Shown: positions 1 to 8,187 of the stretch, in pieces
Layout: each line of letters starts with the position of its first letter
Numbering within the stretch: position 1 is the stretch's first letter
Source: a virus
Virus record (IMG/VR): IMGVR_UViG_3300017744_000056
Location: 1 to 35,235 of that record
Strand: one strand, 5' to 3'
Length of the DNA stretch: 35,235 bases
Made by a program: the position numbers and the translations under genes
The notes under the pieces: generated by a model
What the model was told of the DNA's origin: nothing
The model's input: the letters and a program-made list of their open reading frames with translations, nothing else
Databases searched by the model: none

Positions 1-2
1 TA

Positions 3-1037
3 TCATTTGCACTTATTGGAAGGTCTGGTACATTCAGAGGTTACGATTCATTGTTAGAGGGTGCTGAACAAGCCTCAAGTGCAACAGCTACTAAACATCG
101 ATTTGGTAGTATATCAGATGGTGATACGATTTTTAGTAATGCCTCTACAACGACAGCTTTCGATGGTGGTAGTAAAGTATTTAACTTCAATGGAGAAGTT
201 TTTATTATCAATGGTAGTGGTGTTGTATCGAGTTTAAGAACCGATACACCAAGTACACCGAGTATAAATGGAACTGCAGTATCAACCGCTACAGATGATA
301 TTGAAATTAGAATTACAGCTAACGCTCAAGTAACGAGAACATTTAGAGTTAATGCACAAGCTGCTTCTGGAGGAGCTGCTTTAGAAGGAACGGTAACCGC
401 AGCCTCACAAGGAGCAAGTATCAGTCAAGATATTTCACTTAAAGATGATGCTGGTTTAACATTGAGTGCAGGTGAAACTTACGCTATTAAAGTAAGAGCT
501 GAAAATAGTCATCAAAATGGTTCCTTCACTGGTACGACAAGTTTTGCTACCGATAGTGCTCGTTCGATAAATATAGATGATGGTTCATCCACAACCGACA
601 CTCATCTCAATGAAAGCACGGTTCACTTGAGTGATAAATTCACATTCACGGTTGTAGCAGCAGCTAACGACAAGTTACAAGTAACACTAACTGCGGCTAA
701 TGATAACCTAACTAGAATAGCTGTAGATATGGGTCATCTACCATTTACATCTGGTACAGGTACGGTGTTTGCCTCAGATGGTACAGCACAATCCGGTGTA
801 GTGGTATCAAGTGATGTAAGCACATCAACTGCAGTAAGTTTAACAGAAACAGGTTTAAGTGCAGGTTCAAATACCGTTCAATTCCAAATCAGAAGTCAAG
901 GTGACGGAGGAGCACTCCCTGAATCACTTACGACTATGAACCTAACGGTTTCAGCACTTCTATTAAATTCCAGTGATAGTACGGTTGTATCAACTGCTAA
1001 TTTCCACACATATACCGTGAGACAAAATGGCTTATAA
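3..1037 (+). CDS. Beta-rich virion structural / fibre-like protein, 3' part
   Basis: The reading frame is open from the first bases, so the true start lies upstream and only the C-terminal 344 residues or so are visible. The sequence is rich in Ser, Thr, Ala and Gly and poor in charge. It alternates in short beta-strand-like stretches, with a fibronectin/Ig-like section in the middle (the stretch around ETYAIKVRAENS) and a second beta-rich section after it. There is no Cys, no membrane segment and no catalytic motif. This composition is typical of phage fibre, whisker or decoration proteins, but I do not recognise the family. It ends YTVRQNGL and stops just upstream of a gap with an ATATTTAT motif and the endolysin gene. 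Structural role is inferred from composition and from the late-gene neighbourhood. Confidence 0.55.
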   Translation, partial: SFALIGRSGTFRGYDSLLEGAEQASSATATKHRFGSISDGDTIFSNASTTTAFDGGSKVFNFNGEVFIINGSGVVSSLRTDTPSTPSINGTAVSTATDDIEIRITANAQVTRTFRVNAQAASGGAALEGTVTAASQGASISQDISLKDDAGLTLSAGETYAIKVRAENSHQNGSFTGTTSFATDSARSINIDDGSSTTDTHLNESTVHLSDKFTFTVVAAANDKLQVTLTAANDNLTRIAVDMGHLPFTSGTGTVFASDGTAQSGVVVSSDVSTSTAVSLTETGLSAGSNTVQFQIRSQGDGGALPESLTTMNLTVSALLLNSSDSTVVSTANFHTYTVRQNGL

Positions 1038-1060
1038 AAATAAGAAAAACAACTAAAAAG

Positions 1061-1069
1061 ATATTTATT
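1061..1069 (+). promoter_or_regulatory. ATATTTAT motif upstream of the endolysin gene
   Basis: ATATTTATT in the gap between the first structural gene and the endolysin, 55 bases before ATG 1125. Same motif as in other long gaps; promoter or processing site not proven. Confidence 0.35.
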
Positions 1070-1124
1070 AATGAATATATATAACATTTTACAATATATA
1101 ATAAAGTTACTAGGGAGTAAACCT

Positions 1125-1622
1125 ATGAAAAGTGATAAAATTTTAACAACATTTGATGAAATAATTCAAATTACACTTGACCACGAGGGTGGTTACGTAC
1201 ACGACCCAAAAGATTTAGGTGGTGAGACAAATTATGGAATTGCAAAAAGATTCTATCCTGATGTAGACATAAAAAATCTAACTAAGGATGATGCTAAAGA
1301 TATTTATAAGAAAGATTATTGGGATAAAAATAAGGTGGACGAATTACCTGATGATTTAAAACACATTTTTTTTGATATGTGTGTGAATCAAGGTAGGGGT
1401 ACTGCGGTAAAAATATTACAACGAGCTATCAACGGTAAAGGTGGTGATTTAACAGTTGACGGTGGATTCGGGCCAGGCACAAAGGGTGCTTTGGCTAAAT
1501 ACAAACCCTCCACCGATAGAGTTCGTTGTTATCGTCTCAAACATTATTATGATTTAATAAACAAGAAACCAGAACAAGAGAGATTCATATACGGATGGTA
1601 TAAGAGAGCTCTCTCAGTTTAG
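1125..1622 (+). CDS. Endolysin, GH108-type N-acetylmuramidase with C-terminal peptidoglycan-binding domain
   Basis: A 165-residue lysozyme that should cut the glycan strand of host peptidoglycan at lysis. The N-terminal part has the glycoside hydrolase 108 signature DHEGGYVHDPKDLGGETNYGI-type motif near residues 19-39, with Glu21 as the expected catalytic acid, then FDMCVNQG near 83-90. The C-terminal part from about residue 95 (ILQRAINGKGGDL, VDGGFGPGTKGAL, ending ERFIYGWYKRA) matches the predicted peptidoglycan-binding domain that usually accompanies this family. There is no signal peptide or SAR segment, so a holin elsewhere would be needed. I chose ATG 1125 because AGGGAG lies seven bases upstream. 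An earlier in-frame ATG at 1071 would add 18 residues, has no SD and sits directly against an AT-rich motif. Confidence 0.88.
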   Translation: MKSDKILTTFDEIIQITLDHEGGYVHDPKDLGGETNYGIAKRFYPDVDIKNLTKDDAKDIYKKDYWDKNKVDELPDDLKHIFFDMCVNQGRGTAVKILQRAINGKGGDLTVDGGFGPGTKGALAKYKPSTDRVRCYRLKHYYDLINKKPEQERFIYGWYKRALSV

Positions 1623-1632
1623 GAGAAAATAA

Positions 1633-1914
1633 ATGGCAACCCCAACTCAAACAAGCGGTATAAGTGGTAGAACTCTTACTAATAATACTGATAAAGCTAA
1701 GTTCGGTAAAATAAAAACAACAAGTGAAGAAATATTAGAATTTACTGGCTCATTATCGGGCACAAGTGGATTTATTGTTGAAAGTGCTGGTAGCTCTGTG
1801 ATAACTCCGACGGATGGAAATGCAGTAGCCGCTTCAGCTTTTACGGTTAAAACCCTATTCGAAATTGGAGTTTCTAAAGTTAGTGGTAGTGGTACAGTTC
1901 ACGTAATATTCTAA
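1633..1914 (+). CDS. Small Ser/Thr/Gly-rich virion protein
   Basis: A 93-residue protein starting MATPTQTSG, preceded by a good SD (AGGAGA) ten bases after the endolysin stop. It is rich in Ser, Thr, Gly and Val, has no Cys and ends in a hydrophobic strand (GTVHVIF). The composition resembles the small beta-type structural proteins found near phage fibres, such as the 112-residue protein at 32453 in this same window, though I see no clear alignment between the two. Function is not recognised. Its stop is only one base before the start of the large polyprotein gene, which suggests translational coupling. Confidence 0.6.
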   Translation: MATPTQTSGISGRTLTNNTDKAKFGKIKTTSEEILEFTGSLSGTSGFIVESAGSSVITPTDGNAVAASAFTVKTLFEIGVSKVSGSGTVHVIF

Positions 1915-1915
1915 A

Positions 1916-4900
1916 ATGAATAAACTTACAAAATGGTTAGTAGAATCAATACTGACCGAGGCACCAAGAGTCCCAAGAAAAAAAGGACAACATCGTGGCT
2001 CCAAATCTCATTCAGATTTATACACGGATGAAAACCCAAAAGGAACCATCAAGGGTCTTAAGTTTGCTACCGTAAAAGATGCGCAAGCGTCGGTAAGTAA
2101 AATTAAGTCGAGTGGTCGTTCCCACGCACACAAGATACAAGCTGCAGTAGCTATGGAACAACGTGCTCGTGAGATGGGTAAAAAGTCACAAGCCGCCGTG
2201 TATCGTAAATACATCAATCAGATGAAAAAGAAAACTAAAAAGAAGAATGAGGATATTAACATACCTGTAAAAATAGGTGATACTATTCTTACTGGTAGGT
2301 TTAAAAATAAAAAGGTTGTAGTCAAATCAATCGATAAAGATGACCACGGAATGCCAACTATTAATGGTAAAAAGGTTACAACATTCAGAATACTAAAACA
2401 AGAAGAAAATATAAACGAGGGTGTTAACGATCCTGGTATATTCAAAGCTGTATTTCTTGCTGGTGGGCCAGGTAGTGGTAAGACTTATGTAGCTAAAAAT
2501 TTATTTGGTATACCTGAGCGATTAAACATTTCTATGAGTGGTATGAAGATGATAAACTCAGATAAAGAGTTAAAGTTTCTTCTGAACAAATACGGATTCG
2601 GTACAGATTTAGATAAGATGCCAGATGAGTTGTTTAAAGATTTAACATCTAAAGGTCAGAGTGGTTTAAGAGATTATGCCAAATCACTTACTAAACAAAG
2701 AATGAAGTTGTATCAAGATGGTAAGTTAGGTATGATTATTGATGGAACGGGTCATGATTATGGTAAGATAGCTAAGATGAAAAGAGAATTACAAGAAGAT
2801 GGTTACGATACCTATATGGTATTTGTTAATACCTCTCTCGATGTAGCACAACAACGTAATCAAGAACGAGATAGAATATTACCACCAGATTTATTAGAAA
2901 AGAGTTGGAAAGGTGTTCAAGCTAATCTCGGTAAGTTTCAGAATTTATTTAAATCAAATTTTCTTATTGTGGATAATTCTAAGTTTTTAAAACCAAATGT
3001 AGCTCAGAAAAAGTTTGCTTCACTTGTTAAAAAAGGCGTTAGTAAGTTTACAAAACAACCAATTAAAAATAAAATAGCAAAGAGTTGGATTAAAAAACAA
3101 CAAATATTAAAACAGCAAGGTCTTTCAGAAGCTTTTGCAGTTAGAGGTAACAAGATAGAAAAATTCATTACTGGTAAGAATCTCACACATAAGGGTAAAA
3201 AGTATAAAGAGATAGAGTTTGAAACTATTAAAGTTGATAATCCTAAAAAATTGGTTACACTAAGAATTTTAGCACCAAGAAAATTATTTGGTCAAGAAGT
3301 ACCTGTGAGATTTCAAACACTTAGAAGAGGCCCTTTTCTTAAAACCGATACGGGTAAAACAGAGACTTTTAGTTTTGACGGAACAATCCCATCACCAAGT
3401 AGAAAAATGGTAAAAAAGATGAAGAAGAAAGGGAACACTTCAGTTCCTTATGGTAGTGGTTATGAAAAAATAAAAGAGGACAGAACTAAAATCAAAAAAG
3501 TAGTTGGTATCTATGGTGGTAGATTTCAACCATTTGGCCCTCATCATAAAAAAACCTATGATTGGTTGAAGTCAAGAGTAGATGATGCTTACATCACTAC
3601 ATCAAATATAAAACAACCACCAAGACATCCTATGAACTTTAAAGAAAAAGTTCGTCATATGGTAAAGATGGGTATACCAAAAAATCGTATCATACAAGAA
3701 AAGTCACCTTATGTAGCTAACAATGTATTAAAAAAGTATGACGAGAAAACAACAGCTGTTATCTACATATTTGGTGCTAAAGACGCGGGTAGGTTAAAGG
3801 GTGGAAAGTATTTTAAAGATTATGATAAGAACAGAGGTAATATATTAGGATATAAAGAACACGGTTATATTCTCACAGCTCCTCACGTATCTATTAAAGT
3901 GGGTGGTAAGGAAATAAGTGGAACTGTGATGAGACAGTTACTTGGTTCACCAGATTATGAAAAAGATAGAGAAAAATTATTTAAACAAGCTTTTGGATAC
4001 TTTGACAAGGGTATCTATAATATGATGACAAATAAGTTTAAAAAATTATTTGAAAATATAGATGCTTTTTTGGTAGGTCATAAAATATCAAAAATATTAA
4101 AAGAAGCTTCTTCAAGTGCTTTATCACCAACCGATGATGGGCCACCTACATTTTATCGTGGTTTCTCAGATTACAAAAAATATTCTAAATCATGGTTGGA
4201 TGATATGTACGCAGGTCAAGGGTGGGAAGTGATAAATTATATTTTATCAAAACATGCAATTAATCCTGATTACGATTATACACTTAGTTATTCAACTGTA
4301 CCAGCAGTAGCTTATGGTAAAACCCAATCAGGCGATTATGGTTCAAGGTTTGGTGTTAATAGTCCGATAGACTCGTATAAGGCTTACATAAACGATGTGG
4401 TATTAAGCAATCTTGGATATGAATTAATAAAGTGGATGGGAATAACACCTGACGGAAAATCATATACAGGTGTCGAAGTAGAAACACCAGTTGTTGGTGG
4501 TGTTGGTAAAGATAATGTTGCTAATACCGAAGTTGATAAGTTAGATTTAAAAGAAGAAGTCAAGTTAATCATTGAGGGTGGAGCATACGGACATATGAAT
4601 CATCCCTTTGATGATAAAAATCTTAAGTTTTCAGATTTAAAACAGATAGTTATTAATGGACTCGGTGGTAATTTAAGCCGAGAAGATAATGTTACAGAGA
4701 AACTTGATGGTCAAAACCTAATGGTTTCTTGGGTAAATGGGAAATTGGTTACAGCTAGAAACAAAGGACAACTTAAAAATTTTGGAGCAACAGCGATGGA
4801 TACGGCTGGTGTAGCATCTAAATTCGCTGGTAGAGGTGACATAAGAAACGCTTTTGTTTTCGCTATGAAAGACCTAAGTAAAGCAGTAGGTAAATTATCC

Positions 4901-5797
4901 GACCCACAAAAAGAAAAAGTTTTTAGTAATGGTAAAAGATGGATGAACTTAGAAGTTATATATCCTGCTTCGGCTAACGTAATAGATTATGATAAATCAC
5001 AAATTATTTTTCATGGGACTTTAGAGTACAATGAAAGTGGTAAAGCAATAGGACAACCTAAAGATTCTGCTCGTATGTTAGCAGGTATGATAAAACAGGT
5101 AAATCAAAATATTCAAAAGCATTTTAAAATAGGCAAACCACAATTCTTATCAGTACCAAAAACACAAAACTTTGGTACAAAGAAAAAAACTTATTTAGCT
5201 AGGTTAGATAAATTAAAAAAACAATATGCCCTAAAAGATAATGATACATTAGCACTTTATCATCAAAGATTTTGGGAAGAATTTATTTTTAACGCTGCAA
5301 AACAATATCGTTATAAGATACCTAATACTATATTAGTAAATTTAACAAAAAGATGGGCATTTATTGATAAATCATATTCTGTTCAAACAATGAGAAAAGA
5401 TATAGACAATAAAAAGTTTCTTGATTGGGCATTATCATTCGATAAAACAGACCACGCAAAGTATGTAAAGCAAAACATGAAACCATTTGAAGTTTTATTT
5501 TTTGACGTGGGTACAGAAATACTAAAAAACATTAGTGGATATTTAGTTGCATCGCCAGACAAAGCAGTACAGAAAATAAGAAAAGATGTAATAAAAGCGA
5601 TAAAGACAGTAAAGAGTGGAGGTGATATCAAAAAAATTGAAACACTTAGACATCAACTCAGTAAGTTAGAAAAGATTGGCGGACTATCATCAATAGTTCC
5701 TACTGAGGGAATAGTGTTTAAATATAAAGGAAATACATATAAGTTTACAGGCGCTTTTGCACCTGTTAATCAAATATTAGGATTATTAAATTTTTAG
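1916..5797 (+). CDS. Multi-domain polyprotein: P-loop kinase, HxGH-type adenylyltransferase and ligase-type nucleotidyltransferase, with capsid-targeting-like leader
   Basis: This 1293-residue protein reads as a string of separate domains. Residues 1-15 (ending ILTE, next residue Ala) look like a T4-type capsid-targeting leader. Residues 28-100 are a conserved small phage/algal-virus domain (SHSDLYTDENPKGTI). Residues 175-370 are a P-loop kinase: Walker A GGPGSGKT at 183-190, IIDGTGHD at 274-281, Arg-rich lid near 314-320. Residues 406-515 are a small beta domain. Residues 525-710 are a nucleotidylyltransferase of the NMNAT/NadM type: GGRFQPFGPHH at 534-544 and ISGTVMRQLLG at 667-677; the first His of HxGH is Gly. 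Residues 731-850 are an unassigned domain (DDGPPTFYRGF). Residues 888-1293 are a ligase-type nucleotidyltransferase: EKLDGQ with Lys929, TARNKG, NLEVIYP, EGIVFK and YKFTG. (L/I)xE sites sit in the linkers: E15, E168, E405, E521, E713, E730, E887. Exact substrates are unknown. Confidence 0.8.
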   Translation: MNKLTKWLVESILTEAPRVPRKKGQHRGSKSHSDLYTDENPKGTIKGLKFATVKDAQASVSKIKSSGRSHAHKIQAAVAMEQRAREMGKKSQAAVYRKYINQMKKKTKKKNEDINIPVKIGDTILTGRFKNKKVVVKSIDKDDHGMPTINGKKVTTFRILKQEENINEGVNDPGIFKAVFLAGGPGSGKTYVAKNLFGIPERLNISMSGMKMINSDKELKFLLNKYGFGTDLDKMPDELFKDLTSKGQSGLRDYAKSLTKQRMKLYQDGKLGMIIDGTGHDYGKIAKMKRELQEDGYDTYMVFVNTSLDVAQQRNQERDRILPPDLLEKSWKGVQANLGKFQNLFKSNFLIVDNSKFLKPNVAQKKFASLVKKGVSKFTKQPIKNKIAKSWIKKQQILKQQGLSEAFAVRGNKIEKFITGKNLTHKGKKYKEIEFETIKVDNPKKLVTLRILAPRKLFGQEVPVRFQTLRRGPFLKTDTGKTETFSFDGTIPSPSRKMVKKMKKKGNTSVPYGSGYEKIKEDRTKIKKVVGIYGGRFQPFGPHHKKTYDWLKSRVDDAYITTSNIKQPPRHPMNFKEKVRHMVKMGIPKNRIIQEKSPYVANNVLKKYDEKTTAVIYIFGAKDAGRLKGGKYFKDYDKNRGNILGYKEHGYILTAPHVSIKVGGKEISGTVMRQLLGSPDYEKDREKLFKQAFGYFDKGIYNMMTNKFKKLFENIDAFLVGHKISKILKEASSSALSPTDDGPPTFYRGFSDYKKYSKSWLDDMYAGQGWEVINYILSKHAINPDYDYTLSYSTVPAVAYGKTQSGDYGSRFGVNSPIDSYKAYINDVVLSNLGYELIKWMGITPDGKSYTGVEVETPVVGGVGKDNVANTEVDKLDLKEEVKLIIEGGAYGHMNHPFDDKNLKFSDLKQIVINGLGGNLSREDNVTEKLDGQNLMVSWVNGKLVTARNKGQLKNFGATAMDTAGVASKFAGRGDIRNAFVFAMKDLSKAVGKLSDPQKEKVFSNGKRWMNLEVIYPASANVIDYDKSQIIFHGTLEYNESGKAIGQPKDSARMLAGMIKQVNQNIQKHFKIGKPQFLSVPKTQNFGTKKKTYLARLDKLKKQYALKDNDTLALYHQRFWEEFIFNAAKQYRYKIPNTILVNLTKRWAFIDKSYSVQTMRKDIDNKKFLDWALSFDKTDHAKYVKQNMKPFEVLFFDVGTEILKNISGYLVASPDKAVQKIRKDVIKAIKTVKSGGDIKKIETLRHQLSKLEKIGGLSSIVPTEGIVFKYKGNTYKFTGAFAPVNQILGLLNF

Positions 5798-5805
5798 AGG
5801 TTATT

Positions 5806-6327
5806 ATGGGAAAAAGTAGGGAAGAAGTTCGACAAGATAAAGCTATGCGTGCTATATTAAGAGGTGAAGCACCTGAAAAAAGAGTCATGGTTGGATATGA
5901 TACAAAAGATGAAACAACTGGTGACCAGATAGATAGACTATCTGATATTATGAAAGAAGCCAGAATGCCTTGGTTTTGTCCAAGTTGTAATCGGGTGATG
6001 AAAAAAAGATTAGATAACAAAATGTGGGTTCTTTACAATCATTGTTTTGAGTGTCAGATACAAGCAGAACATAAGATGAGAGTTAACGGAACATATGATG
6101 AATGGATTAAAAGTAAAGAAAAAGAAAATAGGATAGCTTGGATACAAGAACAACGAGAATCTATTGAAGAGTGGAGAGGTCAAAAAGCACCATCGGTATA
6201 TAATCAAATAAATCCTGATGGACAGCAGTTATCAAAAGAAAAGTGGTTAAATGATAGTGAAGAGTTGAATAAAAAAGCAGATGAGGCTCTTGAATACTTA
6301 GAAGAAATGGAAAAAAATTTACAATAA
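5806..6327 (+). CDS. Zinc-ribbon protein of the packaging gene cluster
   Basis: A 173-residue protein with a four-cysteine zinc ribbon: Cys58-x2-Cys61 (MPWFCPSC) and Cys80-x2-Cys83 (HCFECQ). The region after it (MRVNGTYDEWIKSKEKEN) and the acidic helical C-terminus (ALEYLEEMEKNL) are predicted to be alpha-helical and may form a coiled coil. From memory, similar MPWFCPxC proteins are common next to terminase genes in marine T4-like phages, but their role is not established. An SD (AGAGG) precedes the ATG. The gene is followed without a gap by a small acidic gene and then gp17, so a role in DNA packaging or as a small-terminase partner is possible but is inference from position only. Confidence 0.65.
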   Translation: MGKSREEVRQDKAMRAILRGEAPEKRVMVGYDTKDETTGDQIDRLSDIMKEARMPWFCPSCNRVMKKRLDNKMWVLYNHCFECQIQAEHKMRVNGTYDEWIKSKEKENRIAWIQEQRESIEEWRGQKAPSVYNQINPDGQQLSKEKWLNDSEELNKKADEALEYLEEMEKNLQ

Positions 6328-6609
6328 ATGTTTGATAAACATAAATCATACGTAATTAGTGGAACTAAAATAATCAGATTGTTAGAGCTGATTGAGGATT
6401 TACAAGACATAGCAGGTGATTATGCAGATGAGACAGGCGTGGGTTATGAAATTGAAGAGGATTTTGAAACTTTAGTAGAGGATGTTTTGAAATCAGATAT
6501 ATTTTCTGAAATGGATTTATGTGAAGTGACAGGCAGATACACTTTGAGTGATATAATGGAAAGGGTTGGATTGAAATATTCAACAAAAGGAAGTAATGGA
6601 CAGAAATAA
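6328..6609 (+). CDS. Small acidic protein directly upstream of the terminase gene
   Basis: A 93-residue acidic, helix-rich protein (LIEDLQDIAGDYADETG, EEDFETLVEDVLKSD). It starts immediately after the stop of the zinc-ribbon gene and overlaps the start of gp17 by 14 bases, so the three are probably translated as a coupled set. I do not recognise the family. By position it could take the place of the small terminase subunit gp16, which lies just before gp17 in T4. It lacks a visible helix-turn-helix and is shorter than T4 gp16 (164 residues), so I do not assign that function. Confidence 0.55.
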   Translation: MFDKHKSYVISGTKIIRLLELIEDLQDIAGDYADETGVGYEIEEDFETLVEDVLKSDIFSEMDLCEVTGRYTLSDIMERVGLKYSTKGSNGQK

Positions 6610-8179
6610 AAAAGGGCAATTAAAAGATGTAATAAAGCAGGAGTACGTAAAATGTGCAGCTGATCCTGTATACTTTTTAAAAAAGTATTGTGTCATACAA
6701 CACCCTATGCATGGAAAAATACCATTCCATCTTTATGACTTTCAAGAAAATACAGTATCCGATTTTGTACAACATAGGTTTAATATTATTTTAAAAGCTC
6801 GTCAGTTAGGTATATCTACATTGACAGCTGGATATTCGTTATGGATGATGACGTTTCATCAAGATAAAAATATCTTGGTAATTGCTACAAAACAAGAGGT
6901 AGCTAAAAACTTGGTAACAAAGGTACGTGTTATGCACGCGAGTTTACCTGGTTGGTTAAAACAAAAGTGTGTTGAAGATAACAAATTGAGTTTGAGATAC
7001 AAGAATGGTTCTCAGATAAAAGCTGTATCGAGTGGAGAAGATAGTGGTCGTTCTGAAGCTCTGTCTTTATTGATACTTGATGAGGCAGCTTTTATTGACA
7101 AGATAGATGGCATATGGGCAGCGGCATCACAAACGTTATCAACTGGTGGACAATGTATCGCATTATCTACACCAAATGGTGTTGGTAATTGGTTTCACAG
7201 AACTTGGATGGATGCAGAAGATGGTTTGAATGATTTTAATTTTACAAGACTCCATTGGACTGTACATCCAGATAGAGCTGAAGATTGGAGAGAGGAACAA
7301 GATAAATTACTTGGCCCATCACTAGCGGCTCAAGAATGTGATTGTGACTTCATTACTTCTGGTCAAAGTGTGGTTGATGGTGTAATATTAGAAGAATATA
7401 GACAAAAACATTTAAGAGAGCCAATTGAAAAAAGAGGCATTGATAGTAATGTTTGGATATGGGAACCACCAAACTACACAAAAGATTACATAGTATGTGC
7501 TGACGTTAGTAGAGGAGATAGTACAGACTACTCAGCTTTTCATATTTTGGATATAGAAACATTAGAGCAAGTCGCAGAATATAAAGGTAGAATGTCCACA
7601 CGAGATTATGGTAATTTATTAGTGAACATCGCAACCGAGTATAATAATGCACTGCTGGTGATTGAGAACAACAATATTGGTTGGGCTACAATACAACAAA
7701 CAATTGATAGGGGATACGAAAACCTTTTTTATATGAGTAAAGATTTACAGGTGGTTGATGTGCACAGACAGGTAAATAATAAAATAAATAGGTTGGAAAA
7801 GGGTTTAGTACCAGGTTTTACCCTAACATCTAAAACAAGACCATTAGTAATCGCTAAATTAGAAGAATTTTTTAGAGAAAAGTCCGTCATAGTACATTCA
7901 CAGCGATTAATTGATGAGTTGTTTGTATTTATATATAACGGAAGTAGAGCAGAGGCTATGAGAGGATATAACGATGACCTCGTTATGTCATTTTCAATGG
8001 GTCTTTGGATAAGAGAGACTGCCCTCAGATTAAGAGCAGAAGGAATTGAATTACAAAAAACAGCAATAACAAATATAAATTCACATAAAGGAATTTATAC
8101 AAACGAAACCCAAAAAAATGATTCTTGGACAATGAGTGTTAACAAGCAAGAAGAATCATTAGAGTGGTTAATTAAGTGA
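6596..8179 (+). CDS. gp17: Large terminase subunit (T4 gp17-like packaging ATPase/nuclease)
   Basis: A 527-residue motor protein that drives DNA into the prohead and cuts the concatemer. The N-terminal ATPase has the variant Walker A KARQLGIST at 67-75 (T4 has SRQLGKTT), Walker B LLILDEAAF with Asp162 and Glu163, and coupling motif ALSTPNG at 189-195. The C-terminal RNase H-like nuclease shows the expected acidic residues: Asp303 in VCADVSRGDSTDYSAF, Glu357 in VIENNN, and Asp460/Asp461 in GYNDDLVMSF. It is somewhat shorter than T4 gp17 (610 residues), mainly at the N-terminus. An SD-like AAAGGAAG lies upstream of ATG 6596, inside the end of the preceding gene. It is followed eight bases later by the portal gene, without the tail genes 18 and 19 that sit there in T4. 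Confidence 0.96.
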   Translation: MDRNKKGQLKDVIKQEYVKCAADPVYFLKKYCVIQHPMHGKIPFHLYDFQENTVSDFVQHRFNIILKARQLGISTLTAGYSLWMMTFHQDKNILVIATKQEVAKNLVTKVRVMHASLPGWLKQKCVEDNKLSLRYKNGSQIKAVSSGEDSGRSEALSLLILDEAAFIDKIDGIWAAASQTLSTGGQCIALSTPNGVGNWFHRTWMDAEDGLNDFNFTRLHWTVHPDRAEDWREEQDKLLGPSLAAQECDCDFITSGQSVVDGVILEEYRQKHLREPIEKRGIDSNVWIWEPPNYTKDYIVCADVSRGDSTDYSAFHILDIETLEQVAEYKGRMSTRDYGNLLVNIATEYNNALLVIENNNIGWATIQQTIDRGYENLFYMSKDLQVVDVHRQVNNKINRLEKGLVPGFTLTSKTRPLVIAKLEEFFREKSVIVHSQRLIDELFVFIYNGSRAEAMRGYNDDLVMSFSMGLWIRETALRLRAEGIELQKTAITNINSHKGIYTNETQKNDSWTMSVNKQEESLEWLIK

Positions 8180-8187
8180 GGTAAAAA

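Noticed and set aside
1071-1124. ATG 1071 as the endolysin start, adding a hydrophobic-looking N-terminus
   Set aside because: It touches the AT-rich motif, has no SD, and the added residues do not form a proper signal peptide. ATG 1125 has AGGGAG at good spacing.
7926-7935. Further TATTTATA-type strings inside coding regions (also near 1300 and 21229)
   Set aside because: They lie inside well-supported genes away from any start and are expected by chance in AT-rich DNA. Only copies in gaps are listed.
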